In this document: positions 34,916 to 44,295 of the stretch, one piece after another
Numbering within the stretch: the stretch's first letter is position 1
Layout of the letters: each line of letters begins with the position of its first letter
NCBI RefSeq assembly: GCF_900156575.1
Contig: NZ_FTNY01000004.1
Coordinates: 124,001-188,000, forward strand
Source: Chryseobacterium shigense
Lineage (GTDB): Bacteria > Bacteroidota > Bacteroidia > Flavobacteriales > Weeksellaceae
DNA: 64,000 bases
Reading direction: 5' to 3'
Notes under the pieces: generated by a model
The model's database searches: none
What the model saw: only the letters and a program-made list of their open reading frames with translations
What the model was told of the DNA's origin: nothing
Made by a program: the position numbers and the translations under genes

Positions 34916-37900
34916 TTAAAAATTATACCGCACTCCGAGCTGTGCCTGGAATCTGGATGCAAACTGATCGACCGTATAAGGCAGCCCGGGTGTTTTAAAG
35001 TTATAGGTAGGATCTCCGGCAGATGGCTGACCAGCCGCTACATTTCCAACCTTTGTAAGTCCAACGCTTGCTGTGGAATTAAAAGTATTAGGAACAAAAT
35101 AAACTTTACCCCAGTTTTTATTCAGCATATTGGTAAGGTTGATGATGCTTAATGAGATCTGGATGTTATTCTTAGACTTTTCGCTCAGCCTGATCTCATC
35201 CATTATTTTGAAATCAGCCTGAATATTCCATGGTGTAAAATCTCCGTTTCTTTCCGTAAACTTACCTCTTCTGGTGTTTAAATATTTATTACCGCTCACA
35301 AAGCTTTCATAATCTGCGATCTGCTGTTGGGCAGTCACCAGTATATTTCCGGAAGCATCTTTTATCGGAACAATATATTTTGCGGCTTCTGCTGCATCTT
35401 TAAAAATATAAGAAAGTCCTGCAGCCTGGCCTGTATTGGCAATCGTACTATTGACAAATCCCCATGAGAAAGGATTTCCAGACTGAGCATTAAAATACAC
35501 ATTCGCGGATAGTCTGTTCGATTTGGAAATATCAAAACCATATCCAAGATTGGCGACCACTCGGTTTTTAATTGCAAAATTGGAAGTCGTAAGCTTAGGA
35601 TCATTCGGTGTCAGAGACTGGTTCATCTGCCAGTTACTTTCCATTGAGTTTCGGATTCCGTTGGTAATATCTTTTGCGTCACCGTAAGTATACGCTACGA
35701 AGAAATTGAACCCGAAATTATAAGATTTCGAAATCTGTGCCGTCAGATTATAGCGGTACCCTTCCTTGGTATTGGATAAAAGATAGGCATTGGAAAAATT
35801 ACTGTTGATATTGGTCGTATAAACCGGCATTTCGTGATTCACATCATAGCTGTAATACGTTACATTATCTGTTTTGTTCACCTGCTGGAATTTCAGATCA
35901 TAAAGTACTTTCGTATAGATTCCTTCCAGGGTAAGTTTATATCCTGCGAATGTATAATCGAAAGCCAATGAGCTTCTCCACACCCTAGGCATTTTAAAAT
36001 TGTTATCGATAAGATCTACCTGTACTTTGGAAGAGTTCTGCCATTTCGGAAAATTACCGCTTACCAGAGGATCTCCATTGGCTGCAAGCTGTGCAGCGGT
36101 AGGAGCATTATAGTCATAGCTTCCGAAACCTACTCCATCGTTATAATAAGCATATCCCAGCCATGCAAAAGGAATTCTGCCCACAAATATTCCTGAACCT
36201 CCTCTTACTACGACAGATCGGTCTTCTGTGAGATCCCAGGTAAATCCTAGTCTTGGAGAAAGTGTAGGCTTGGTAAGATAATCGTTGTTTAGTTGGCTCA
36301 GGGGCGTATAAGTATAGGTGTTTCCATAATTAGGATCCATAGGAGAACTTTGTACCTGCGGACTTAAAACGGGTTTATTGGGAAGATCCGTATAATCTAC
36401 TCTCACACCCGGAGATAGTCTTAATCTTCCTAAATTGATCTCGTCCTGAAAATACAGTGAGAGAAGATTCACTTTATATTGAGCATACGGATTATCAAAA
36501 ATCGTTTGCCTGTTTTCACCATTAAACGGATAGGTCCCTCTTATCCTCGAAGGGTTAGAATTATAAAAATCGGCTAAACTTTTATAGGAAATCCTTCCAT
36601 TAAGCGCATTGACAAAACCATAGTCAATATTGTATAATTCATTGTGAGTTCCTAATAAGAATGTATGATTTCCTGTTTTATAGGTCAGGTTATCCGTGAT
36701 CTCAAAAGTTTTCTGTTTCATGTTAAAAACAGTAGCTTCTCTGTCATTTCCCAATAAGATGGTTCCTCCGTTGTAAGCTATTTCCACCTGTGGGAACATG
36801 GCATTGCTGGAGGTAGGATCTCGGTAATCATGAATCGAAGAATATCCTAATACTAAATTATTATTCCATCGATCATTAAAACGGCTCTTCAATTCCAAAG
36901 TCGTTGAGGAAGACGTATTTTTCTGAATAAAATCCATACTGGCAAACCTGAAATTCGCTCCATCTCTTTCAAGATTTGATGCCTGTGAGAATACGGTATT
37001 GTTTTTAATGGATAATGTATGTTTGTCATTGATTTTCCAGTCCAGTTTATTAAAAAGCTTGGCACTTTCTGAAAAATTATTATAGCCATCGAAGCTTCCT
37101 GCATTGAAGCCATATTTATTCCGTACAAAATCTGAAATCTGCTGAGCTACGGCATCATTCACCAATGCATTTGGATCATTCGCATTGTAGAATACAGGAT
37201 CTCTTCTTTTCGTATATTCAAGATTTGAAAATAAAAACACTTTGTCTCTTACAACGGGTAAACCTACCCTTCCGCCGTAGATAACATCTTCAAAAGCTTT
37301 CGGCATTTTTGAATTATCTCCGATTCTGTTGTTTCCGGTAATGGCAGCATTTCTTCCGTAAGCGTAGATCGACCCTGTGACATCATTGCTTCCACTTCTG
37401 GTCACTGCATTAATACTTCCTCCCAGAAAGTTTCCAAGCTTCACATCATACGGAGCGATATAGACCTGTACATCCTGGATAGCATCCAGACTTATAGAAT
37501 TGGAACGGGTACTGCTTCCCGGCATTCCTGAGGTTCCGGTCTGGCCACCCAGAGAAGGGCTGAAGCCTATCGCATCATTATTAATAGATCCGTCTATGGT
37601 AACGTTATTGTATCTGAAGTTTGTTCCGTTAAAAGAATTATTCGCACTTTGCGGCACCAATTTCGTTACATCCTGAATCCCTCTGTTGATATTGGGAAGT
37701 CCTGAAATCTGAGCCTGACTGATGCCTACCCCATTTTTCACACTGGTTCGCCTGGAGGTTATTTTTACTTCATCAAGGGTCTTTTCACCATTTCCAATCT
37801 CTACAATGGGAAGGTCATTATTTCCCAGAGACAGCTGAAGGTTGGTATTTGTATAGACGATTTGCGATCCATTGGAGATCTCTATACGGTACGGCCCCCC

Positions 37901-38101
37901 GGGCTGAAGATTATCTAAACTAAACTGCCCCTTAGTATTACTTTTGGTCTCAAAGCTGGTATTGGTAGGGACATGAACCACTTTTACCGTGAGTTCAGAA
38001 TTGACTCCTTTTAGCCTTCCAAAAATTTTAGAGGTTGTTTCCTGTGAAAATGCAAACCCAAAGGACAATAAAGCAAAAGCACAGATCAGTTTTTTTTTCA
38101 T
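34916..38101 (-). CDS. TonB-dependent receptor with CarboxypepD-reg domain (Oar-like)
   Basis: This is a 1061-residue outer-membrane protein. It has a signal peptide (ALLSFGFAFSQ), an Ig-like carboxypeptidase regulatory domain to about residue 110 (GRLKGVNSELTVKV...NTKGQFSLDNLQPGGPY), a plug domain (residues 120-240) and a large beta-barrel ending in a C-terminal aromatic (YNF). The overall form matches Oar/OmpA-related receptors of Bacteroidota, which are implicated in uptake or in exporting proteases and in adhesion. No SusD gene is adjacent, so it is not a classical polysaccharide-uptake pair. Substrate unknown. A TAATTTTG -7 lies upstream. Confidence 0.88.
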   Translation of the reverse strand: MKKKLICAFALLSFGFAFSQETTSKIFGRLKGVNSELTVKVVHVPTNTSFETKSNTKGQFSLDNLQPGGPYRIEISNGSQIVYTNTNLQLSLGNNDLPIVEIGNGEKTLDEVKITSRRTSVKNGVGISQAQISGLPNINRGIQDVTKLVPQSANNSFNGTNFRYNNVTIDGSINNDAIGFSPSLGGQTGTSGMPGSSTRSNSISLDAIQDVQVYIAPYDVKLGNFLGGSINAVTRSGSNDVTGSIYAYGRNAAITGNNRIGDNSKMPKAFEDVIYGGRVGLPVVRDKVFLFSNLEYTKRRDPVFYNANDPNALVNDAVAQQISDFVRNKYGFNAGSFDGYNNFSESAKLFNKLDWKINDKHTLSIKNNTVFSQASNLERDGANFRFASMDFIQKNTSSSTTLELKSRFNDRWNNNLVLGYSSIHDYRDPTSSNAMFPQVEIAYNGGTILLGNDREATVFNMKQKTFEITDNLTYKTGNHTFLLGTHNELYNIDYGFVNALNGRISYKSLADFYNSNPSRIRGTYPFNGENRQTIFDNPYAQYKVNLLSLYFQDEINLGRLRLSPGVRVDYTDLPNKPVLSPQVQSSPMDPNYGNTYTYTPLSQLNNDYLTKPTLSPRLGFTWDLTEDRSVVVRGGSGIFVGRIPFAWLGYAYYNDGVGFGSYDYNAPTAAQLAANGDPLVSGNFPKWQNSSKVQVDLIDNNFKMPRVWRSSLAFDYTFAGYKLTLEGIYTKVLYDLKFQQVNKTDNVTYYSYDVNHEMPVYTTNINSNFSNAYLLSNTKEGYRYNLTAQISKSYNFGFNFFVAYTYGDAKDITNGIRNSMESNWQMNQSLTPNDPKLTTSNFAIKNRVVANLGYGFDISKSNRLSANVYFNAQSGNPFSWGFVNSTIANTGQAAGLSYIFKDAAEAAKYIVPIKDASGNILVTAQQQIADYESFVSGNKYLNTRRGKFTERNGDFTPWNIQADFKIMDEIRLSEKSKNNIQISLSIINLTNMLNKNWGKVYFVPNTFNSTASVGLTKVGNVAAGQPSAGDPTYNFKTPGLPYTVDQFASRFQAQLGVRYNF

Positions 38102-38126
38102 ATTTTTTTCTTCTTAGTTGACAGGA

Positions 38127-38134
38127 CAAAATTA
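38127..38134 (-). promoter_or_regulatory. Bacteroidota -7 element (TAATTTTG) of the TonB receptor
   Basis: TAATTTTG on the minus strand matches TAnnTTTG, 26 bases before the receptor ATG. No good -33 TTG was found. Confidence 0.45.
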
Positions 38135-38484
38135 GATTCCCTGAACATGAAGGATGGTAACATAGAATTAACATTATGTAACACAAAGTTTACTATTTCC
38201 TTAAAAAAAACTTAATGAGATCACCACATCATCTGTTTTTAATCATACATCATCTATTTGAAAACAGGCATACTATCTATATCCGGCATTTTCAGCTTAC
38301 ATGAACCAAATATGAACAGGCATCCTAAACCCCCGCCTTTTTTCTGAGCCCCATTTTTCCGGACAGTTTTTTTATCAGGAAAACAACAATGATCACAAAA
38401 GAAGACTTGTCAGACAATATGTATTATGTTTTAAGCTCTCTATACATCAGGATTGTCCTTAAAAACATTCACAACAAATAAAAA

Positions 38485-38518
38485 TTTGAGTGTAGATTCA
38501 AAAAAAAAGTTATTTTTG
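38485..38518 (+). promoter_or_regulatory. Promoter of the leucine-rich-repeat gene with an A9 tract in the spacer
   Basis: TTTG at 38485-38488 and TATTTTTG at 38511-38518 are 22 bases apart, within the 17-23 range for Bacteroidota. The spacer contains nine consecutive A residues (38500-38508), so slippage would change promoter spacing. Confidence 0.6.
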
Positions 38519-38576
38519 TAAGGATAATTTTAATTCACAGCAATTAGAATTGCAAAACATAATACACACAAAAACA

Positions 38577-40670
38577 ATGAAAAAAATTATTTTTACCTTC
38601 TTGGTAGGCTGTTTCCCTATGGCTTACTCTCAAAATTTAAACTTTACCGATTCACAGTTTAAAGCTTTAATCCTTAGCTCCAGTACAAGCAACGACATTG
38701 CTAAAAACATCAGCGGAAGTTCTATTGCGGTAGATACGAATGGTGATGGTGAAATTCAGGTTTCGGAAGCCCAGCAGGTTAAAATTTTAAATCTTCAGAA
38801 AAGCGGGACCGTCACTTACAGCGACCTTCCCAATTCCATTGATGATGCAAAATTGTTCTCCAACATGGAAGAACTGTATATTTATCATACCAGGTCGGCA
38901 GTCATTAGTTTTACGGGTCATGATCAAATTAAAAAAGTACTTTACACGGGCACGGGTAGTTTTACGGATGGTTCCGGAACCTCTCACGTCGTTCCCATCG
39001 ATTTTTCTTTTGACAGTTGTGTATCGGTGCAGGATATCAATCAGTTGGTTAGTGATATCAACCTGAATACAGGCATCAGTACAATCCTTAGGTTTAAAAA
39101 CTGTCCGCAACTTGCCGGAAATACAGTCATCAACTCTAAAAACATTAAAGAACTGTATCTTGAGAATTCAAATATCACGAGCCTGACATTCGATTCTTGT
39201 CAGTTTCTGGGCAAAATTTCTGTTCCAAATTCAACTGCTTTAACCAAAATAGCGGTTGTAGGAGCGCCTTATTCTGCAGCAGCCTCTATTAACCAAAATA
39301 TTGAACTGATTGCTGATCACTGTACCAGTTTGCAGGAGATTATTGCCGACACAGACCATTATGATACCAACGGGGCTTATTTTTCTTCTGTTAATCTTAA
39401 TGGATCAAGCAATCTTAAAAAAATTAAAGGGCTGAATACGGCAACCATTGATTTTTCAGCAGCAGGATTAGTAAACCTCGAGGAACTGGATTGTGCTTAT
39501 TATAACAGATATGGATATCATACAACCTCCGGAATTTACTTTGGAAATGTATCATCTCTGAACCTTGCAGGCTTGCCAAAACTTAAAATTTTAAAAGCTT
39601 TTAATCAAAAAATCACCAATACGGTCAAATTCAATGTCGCACAGAATCTGGAAAACATAGATATTACAGGCTCTGCAGGTTATATGAATTGGGTGAATGT
39701 GAATGATCTTTCTCATTTACATACTTTAAAAACAGATCGATCTGAAACTTTGGCTACCCAGGGGAATGATGACCTTCAAAAAATTACGGCTAAAAACTGT
39801 ACTGCTTTAACCAACTTTATTTTTAGAAATAATAACCATTTACAAGAATTAGACCTCCAAAACTGTGTAAGTCTCGAAAGGTTGGCAATGGGTTTCTATG
39901 TAGCTGACAGCAATGGAATATTCACTGAACTGCACACGATTAATTTAAATCAATGTACCGGGCTTAAGGAACTGGTTATAAACAATACGAAAATAAATGC
40001 TTTAAATACTACAGATTGTATTGCTTTAAAGTCACTGGAACTAAATCAAGATGATTTACTTCCGACGGTCAATATTTCAAATCATATCAATCTGGAAGAT
40101 CTGTCGATGAGCAATTTACCTTTGCTATCAAGCTTAAACACTTTGGCTAATATCAATTTAAAAAATGTCAATTTTAATAACTGCCCACAAATTACCGAAC
40201 TGAATTTTTCAAACGCTTCAGCTCTTCAATTGATATCGCTGTGGAATATGCCTAACCTTACTTCTGCCAATATCAGAAACGGCTCTATTGAAGAAGGACC
40301 TGATTTTATGAATTATAACAGTAGCCTCTCGATGTGTGTAGATAACGCCCAACTCAATGATCTTCAAAATCTATATCCAGATATCACTTTTACGACCAGC
40401 TGTGGAAGCTTTTTAGCAACTTCCAGCTCAAAAATCCAAAAGAATGCAATGACAATAGCACCGAATCCTGTAAAAGATTTTGTTACGTTAAGCTCAGAAG
40501 AAAATATTAAAAATGTCACTATTTTTGATGCACAGGGAAGAATCATTTTCAATCAGAATTTGAATAATGAAATGACCAGAATCAATCTCTCTGCTCATCC
40601 TACCGGAACTTACACGGTGAAAATTAAAACTGATACGACAGAAATTTCCAAGAAAATCATCAAAGAATAG
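38577..40670 (+). CDS. Leucine-rich-repeat surface protein with T9SS type A sorting domain
   Basis: From the ATG at 38577 (MKKIIFTFLVGCFPMAYSQ) the protein has 697 residues. Early in the mature part there is an EF-hand/dockerin-like DTNGDGEIQVSEAQ, then many irregular leucine-rich repeats of the N-L-x-x-L-D-L-x-x-C-x-x-L type (LQELDLQNCVSLERL, LEDLSMSNLPLLSSL). The last 75 residues are a type IX sorting domain (IAPNPVKDFVTLSSEE...GTYTVKIKTDTTEISKKIIKE). It should cross the outer membrane through T9SS and be attached to the surface or released. Ligand unknown. The ATG nine codons upstream would spoil the signal peptide. Confidence 0.88.
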   Translation: MKKIIFTFLVGCFPMAYSQNLNFTDSQFKALILSSSTSNDIAKNISGSSIAVDTNGDGEIQVSEAQQVKILNLQKSGTVTYSDLPNSIDDAKLFSNMEELYIYHTRSAVISFTGHDQIKKVLYTGTGSFTDGSGTSHVVPIDFSFDSCVSVQDINQLVSDINLNTGISTILRFKNCPQLAGNTVINSKNIKELYLENSNITSLTFDSCQFLGKISVPNSTALTKIAVVGAPYSAAASINQNIELIADHCTSLQEIIADTDHYDTNGAYFSSVNLNGSSNLKKIKGLNTATIDFSAAGLVNLEELDCAYYNRYGYHTTSGIYFGNVSSLNLAGLPKLKILKAFNQKITNTVKFNVAQNLENIDITGSAGYMNWVNVNDLSHLHTLKTDRSETLATQGNDDLQKITAKNCTALTNFIFRNNNHLQELDLQNCVSLERLAMGFYVADSNGIFTELHTINLNQCTGLKELVINNTKINALNTTDCIALKSLELNQDDLLPTVNISNHINLEDLSMSNLPLLSSLNTLANINLKNVNFNNCPQITELNFSNASALQLISLWNMPNLTSANIRNGSIEEGPDFMNYNSSLSMCVDNAQLNDLQNLYPDITFTTSCGSFLATSSSKIQKNAMTIAPNPVKDFVTLSSEENIKNVTIFDAQGRIIFNQNLNNEMTRINLSAHPTGTYTVKIKTDTTEISKKIIKE

Positions 40671-40695
40671 CCTGTTCTAAAATACCACTTTGAAC

Positions 40696-40724
40696 AAAAA
40701 ACCATAGAATCATCTATGGTTTTT
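40696..40724 (+). terminator. Terminator after the leucine-rich-repeat gene
   Basis: AAAAACCATAG pairs with CTATGGTTTTT, followed by GTTTTATC. It overlaps any start of the DUF72 gene upstream of 40768, which supports the later ATG. Confidence 0.75.
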
Positions 40725-40767
40725 GTTTTATCTTTGTTATCCTAGTTTAATCCTAAAAATATCAGAT

Positions 40768-41658
40768 ATGAAATTCGGACAAGTAGAAGACCCTTCAAAA
40801 ATAGATTTTACACTTCCTAAAGATCATTCCAGAACTAAGGAAATTTTAAATCAGAATAAAAAAGGACTGGAAAATATTTCAATAGGATGTGCCAAATGGA
40901 ATAAAACTGATCTTAAAGGATTTTATCCCAAAGGAACTAAAGATGAACTGACCTATTATGGTACCCAGTTTAATTCTATTGAACTGAACGCCACTTTCTA
41001 TGGAATGCCTACCCCTGAACAGGTAGCAGTATGGAAAGATAAAACTCCTGAAAATTTTAAATTTTTCCCTAAAATCACCAATACAGTTTCCCATTTCAGA
41101 AGACTGATTGACGTTACAGAACCCGTGACTCAATTTGCATCAGCCGTTATGAATTTTGATGAAAAGCTGGGCATGGCTTTTCTGCAGCTCCATGATAATT
41201 TTAAACCGAAAGATTATGACAGGCTGGAGAAATTTGTGAAAGACTGGCCCAAAGAAGTTCCTCTGGCCATTGAACTCCGAAATACGGAATGGTTTACTGA
41301 CGAAGAAATTTTCAATACCACCTGCGATCTTTTTGAAGCTCATGACATCACCAACATCATTGTAGATACCGCTGGCAGAAGAGATATGCTTCATATGCGT
41401 CTTACAACTCCCCATGCATTTATCCGGTATGTAGGTGCCAATGCAGAAAGTGACTATGAAAGACTGGACGACTGGTTGAAACATCTGACGCAATGGAAAA
41501 AAGAAGGGATTCAGAATATCTATTTCTTTGTGCATCAGAATCTGGAAAAAGCATCTCCGCTCTTGTCTGCCTATTTTATAAAAAAGATGAATGAGGCGTG
41601 GAAAACAGATATTCATATTCCGCAAATGGCTTCTGATAATAATGGAACTTTATTCTAA
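40768..41658 (+). CDS. DUF72-family protein (TIM-barrel, YecE-like)
   Basis: This is a 296-residue DUF72 protein. It has SIGCAKWNKTDLKGFYP near the N-terminus, NSIELNATFYGMPT, NFKFFPKITNTVSHFRRL, a central PLAIELRNTEWF and a late YFFVHQNLEKASPLL. These are the recurring blocks of the YecE family, a predicted TIM barrel without a settled function. The start at 40768 is chosen because the upstream in-frame ATG lies just after the terminator of the previous gene and adds residues unlike the family. It appears to be a single-gene unit. Confidence 0.85.
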   Translation: MKFGQVEDPSKIDFTLPKDHSRTKEILNQNKKGLENISIGCAKWNKTDLKGFYPKGTKDELTYYGTQFNSIELNATFYGMPTPEQVAVWKDKTPENFKFFPKITNTVSHFRRLIDVTEPVTQFASAVMNFDEKLGMAFLQLHDNFKPKDYDRLEKFVKDWPKEVPLAIELRNTEWFTDEEIFNTTCDLFEAHDITNIIVDTAGRRDMLHMRLTTPHAFIRYVGANAESDYERLDDWLKHLTQWKKEGIQNIYFFVHQNLEKASPLLSAYFIKKMNEAWKTDIHIPQMASDNNGTLF

Positions 41659-41797
41659 CGGATGTACAATAATGCATCTTTCAGCCTGACTTCCAAAAAG
41701 CTGCCTTAAAAGCTGTTTTAATGGAAAAATTGTAGTAACTTAGAATGGACGCCATTGCTATATTAATGGACGCCTACTTTCTAAAATACAAAATGTC

Positions 41798-42028
41798 ATG
41801 GAAAAAGAAATTTGCACGATCAGCATTGCGAGCAACTGGCTCGGCGACGAATATACATTTTACGAAGACCACAAAATAAAAAGAGTCTACGATAACCACA
41901 GTCTCAGTGCCAACCGTACGGAATGGCTTGAACCTCATCAGATCAGTAAACAAAACAAAGACAAGTTGATTAAAAGCTGTCCTGAAGAATTTAAAGAGCT
42001 GGTAATGCAGATTCTGGATTATCCTTAA
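41798..42028 (+). CDS. Small hypothetical protein
   Basis: A 76-residue acidic protein (MEKEICTISIASNWLGDEYTFYEDHKIKRVYDNHSLSANRTEW...). It has no signal peptide or membrane segment and no motif I recognise. Codon use is like the neighbouring genes, it is on the same strand as DUF72, and it has its own inverted repeat just downstream. A pair of short direct repeats (ATGGACGCC at about 41746 and 41768) precedes it. It is probably a real gene of unknown function. Confidence 0.6.
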   Translation: MEKEICTISIASNWLGDEYTFYEDHKIKRVYDNHSLSANRTEWLEPHQISKQNKDKLIKSCPEEFKELVMQILDYP

Positions 42029-42038
42029 CAGGATGGGC

Positions 42039-42084
42039 AATGAGCAGTAAGCAATTCCTTAAACCGTATTACTTACTGCTCATT
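42039..42084. terminator. Inverted repeat between convergent genes, possible bidirectional terminator
   Basis: AATGAGCAGTAAG pairs with CTTACTGCTCATT across a 20-base spacer, exactly between the small plus-strand gene and the convergent minus-strand membrane protein gene. The T tract is imperfect on both sides. Confidence 0.45.
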
Positions 42085-42086
42085 AC

Positions 42087-42680
42087 CTATTGTTTATTTT
42101 TCCTTAAAAGAAGTACAAGGTTCAGGAAAAGCAATAAAAAGTCCAGAGATACCCAAATTCCAAGCTTTGCATTTTCGTAATTATAAGCATCCACCTCCTT
42201 TTTGGCAGCCTCAGAAAGTTTTACACTTTGATTGATGTAGTTCTGAACTTCTACAATCTGATCGATATTCTTATTAGGTACCGCATGCTGAGAAAAATAC
42301 ACCATATTCTTCTTACCCAGATATCCTATAATCCAGTATTCATCAGACTTGTCCATTTTAAGATATTCTACCCTGTAATATTCCGGACGTATTTTTCCCA
42401 TATGCTTGGGCTCAAGATTTCCGTTTTTGGCACTATCTACTTTAATGAGATAAAAATCCAGCGTCTGGGGAAGTTTATTAACGACCTGAAGACCTACAGA
42501 ATTATCCACAAAACTTACTGCACTTCTTTTGATAAACCAGTACGTAAAAGTAGAGATTGAAAAAACCAGTGTGAGTATACGAAACAGTTTTGCCCATTTT
42601 GCTACTCTTCCTGATTTTACTTTAGACAAAACCAGAGAAAGCACACAAGCCCAGAAGATAACAAAAATGATAAATACCAT
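42087..42680 (-). CDS. Hypothetical membrane protein, two or three helices
   Basis: The 197-residue protein has hydrophobic segments near residues 2-20 and 33-52 and a C-terminal one (FLLLFLNLVLLLRK). Between them is a soluble region of about 110 residues with many tyrosines (RPEYYRVEYLKMDKSDEYWIIGYLG). No domain is recognised. It is the last gene of a minus-strand run that begins with valS. The gap to the HD-domain gene is 39 bases, so it may be cotranscribed with it. Confidence 0.6.
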   Translation of the reverse strand: MVFIIFVIFWACVLSLVLSKVKSGRVAKWAKLFRILTLVFSISTFTYWFIKRSAVSFVDNSVGLQVVNKLPQTLDFYLIKVDSAKNGNLEPKHMGKIRPEYYRVEYLKMDKSDEYWIIGYLGKKNMVYFSQHAVPNKNIDQIVEVQNYINQSVKLSEAAKKEVDAYNYENAKLGIWVSLDFLLLFLNLVLLLRKNKQ

Positions 42681-42719
42681 ACTGCAAAGATACTGATTTA
42701 AGATTTTTCGGAGGGCGTG

Positions 42720-43364
42720 TTAATCAACATTCCACTCTTTGAAAAACTGATCAAGGAATCCAAGCATATAATCATGTCTTTCCTGAGCCAGCTCCTTTCC
42801 TTTTGCAGTATTCATAAGATCTTTCAAAAGAAGAAGTTTTTCATAGAAATGATTTATAGTGGTTCCGTTCGATTTTTTATACTGATCTTTAGACATATTC
42901 AGGCTTGGCTGAATTTCCGGGTCATACATCGGATTGTTTTTAAAGCCTCCGAAATTAAACGTTCTTCCTATTCCAATAGCACCGATCGCATCGATACGGT
43001 CGGCATCCTGTACGATTTTAAGCTCGATAGGAAGTTCAGCCGGAACTTCTCCCCTGTTCTTAAATGAAATATTTTTAATGATAAATAAAATCTGCTCTAT
43101 TACATCTTCCTGAACCTGCTGTCCCTCGAGAAATTCTCTTGCTATTTTGGGGGCTATTGTTTCATCGCCATTATGAAATTTTGGATCTGCAATATCGTGC
43201 AACAGCGCAGATAGTTCCACAACCTGCAGATTACAATTTTCGGTTACGGCAATTTTTTTTGAAAGCTTCCATACTCTTTCAATATGGTACCAGTCATGTC
43301 CTGCTTCAGCGCCTTCCAGTTTTTCTTTTACAAATTCTACGGTGTTTTCAATCGTACTTTTCAT
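42720..43364 (-). CDS. HD-domain phosphohydrolase
   Basis: The 214-residue protein has the HD metal-binding set: H-D-W-Y-H near residue 23, then ALLHDIADPKFHNGDE with the HD doublet, and later QDADRIDAIGAIGIGR. This form matches the YedJ/YpgQ group of small nucleotide phosphohydrolases, whose substrates include nucleoside triphosphates or diphosphates. The start overlaps the stop of the alpha/beta hydrolase gene by four bases, so the two are translationally coupled. The substrate is not determined here. Confidence 0.82.
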   Translation of the reverse strand: MKSTIENTVEFVKEKLEGAEAGHDWYHIERVWKLSKKIAVTENCNLQVVELSALLHDIADPKFHNGDETIAPKIAREFLEGQQVQEDVIEQILFIIKNISFKNRGEVPAELPIELKIVQDADRIDAIGAIGIGRTFNFGGFKNNPMYDPEIQPSLNMSKDQYKKSNGTTINHFYEKLLLLKDLMNTAKGKELAQERHDYMLGFLDQFFKEWNVD

Positions 43365-44206
43365 TGATCTGTCAATTCGTTTAAAATAATATTCCAGAGT
43401 TTTTTATTATAGCTTCTAAAAAAATTGATGTGTCCGATTTCTTTTTTATCAGATTCGGCAGTTTTCACCAGTCTGTAGGAAGGTTTTAGGTTGGGATAGG
43501 TATTGTTTAAAAGGCTTAATACTCCTTTTTCAGTTAGCCATGCATCATCTTCCGCCCGGATCACAAAGACTTTTTGAGTCAAATTTTTAGAATAGTCCAT
43601 CATTTTTTCCAACAATCTGTTGGTGGATTTCCTGTTTAAAATTAAGGTTCTCCAGTCATATGCGCAATTTTTTGGAAGACTTTCTCCCAGCCCAAACCAA
43701 TTGGCCGGAAAATAGCCTAATAATCCGGTAGTTAAAGGCTGAACAATTCCAAACCCAAGATAAGCTTCGATTTTTGTCTTGAATTTAAGGTTTCCCACAA
43801 ATGCATTTTGGGTGCCTACAAAAATAAATTCGTCAAACATGGCAGAGTCTTCATTCATTCCCAGGATCAATGCTCCTACCGAATGTCCCAGACAATATTT
43901 TCTATATCCTGAAAATTCTGTTGTAATATATTGGGTAAGGGTTTTATAATCTTCGCTCCCCCAAATCCTCATGGAAGCTTCAAAACCTTTCATATTACGC
44001 GGTTTTGATAACCCGATTCCCCTGTAATCATAAGCAATCACTGTAAATCCATGTTCAGAAAAAAAACGGGCAAATGAGAAATACACCTGCTGCTTCACCC
44101 CCGTTGCCGAATTGATCAGAAGCAGTTTTCCATTGCTTTGTTCAGGCCTGAAAAGATGAACCGCCAGTGGTACATGGTCTTTTGTAATAAGTTCCAGTTT
44201 TTCCAT
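43361..44206 (-). CDS. Alpha/beta hydrolase, serine-type
   Basis: From the ATG at 44206 (MEKLELITKDHVPLAVHLF) the protein has about 281 residues. It has an oxyanion region INSATGVKQQVYF, the strand YDYRGIGLSKP, the nucleophile elbow GHSVGALIL, and a late Asp/His pair (RAEDDAWL and GHINFFR). It is probably an esterase or related hydrolase of the YheT/serine aminopeptidase-like group. An ATG seven codons upstream overlaps a terminator hairpin and was not chosen. It overlaps the HD-domain gene by four bases. Confidence 0.8.
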   Translation of the reverse strand: MEKLELITKDHVPLAVHLFRPEQSNGKLLLINSATGVKQQVYFSFARFFSEHGFTVIAYDYRGIGLSKPRNMKGFEASMRIWGSEDYKTLTQYITTEFSGYRKYCLGHSVGALILGMNEDSAMFDEFIFVGTQNAFVGNLKFKTKIEAYLGFGIVQPLTTGLLGYFPANWFGLGESLPKNCAYDWRTLILNRKSTNRLLEKMMDYSKNLTQKVFVIRAEDDAWLTEKGVLSLLNNTYPNLKPSYRLVKTAESDKKEIGHINFFRSYNKKLWNIILNELTDQ

Positions 44207-44222
44207 AGGTAAAAAGAAAAAA

Positions 44223-44239
44223 TCCACTATAAAAGTGGA
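44223..44239 (-). terminator. Weak terminator between ribokinase and hydrolase genes
   Basis: TCCACT pairs with AGTGGA, and the minus strand continues into TTTTTTCTTTTT. The stem is short, but the T tract is good. Confidence 0.45.
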
Positions 44240-44295
44240 GATTTTACTTATATTTTTATGTTAAGTCTCTAAGTTTCGATATGTGACAAATAGCT

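Larger units (their letters stand above)
38102..38576. other. Divergent promoter region between the TonB receptor and the leucine-rich-repeat gene
   Basis: The 475 bases contain no gene. The receptor promoter candidate is at 38127-38134 and the leucine-rich-repeat promoter at 38485-38518. The middle (38220-38460) shows no structure I can name. Confidence 0.45.
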
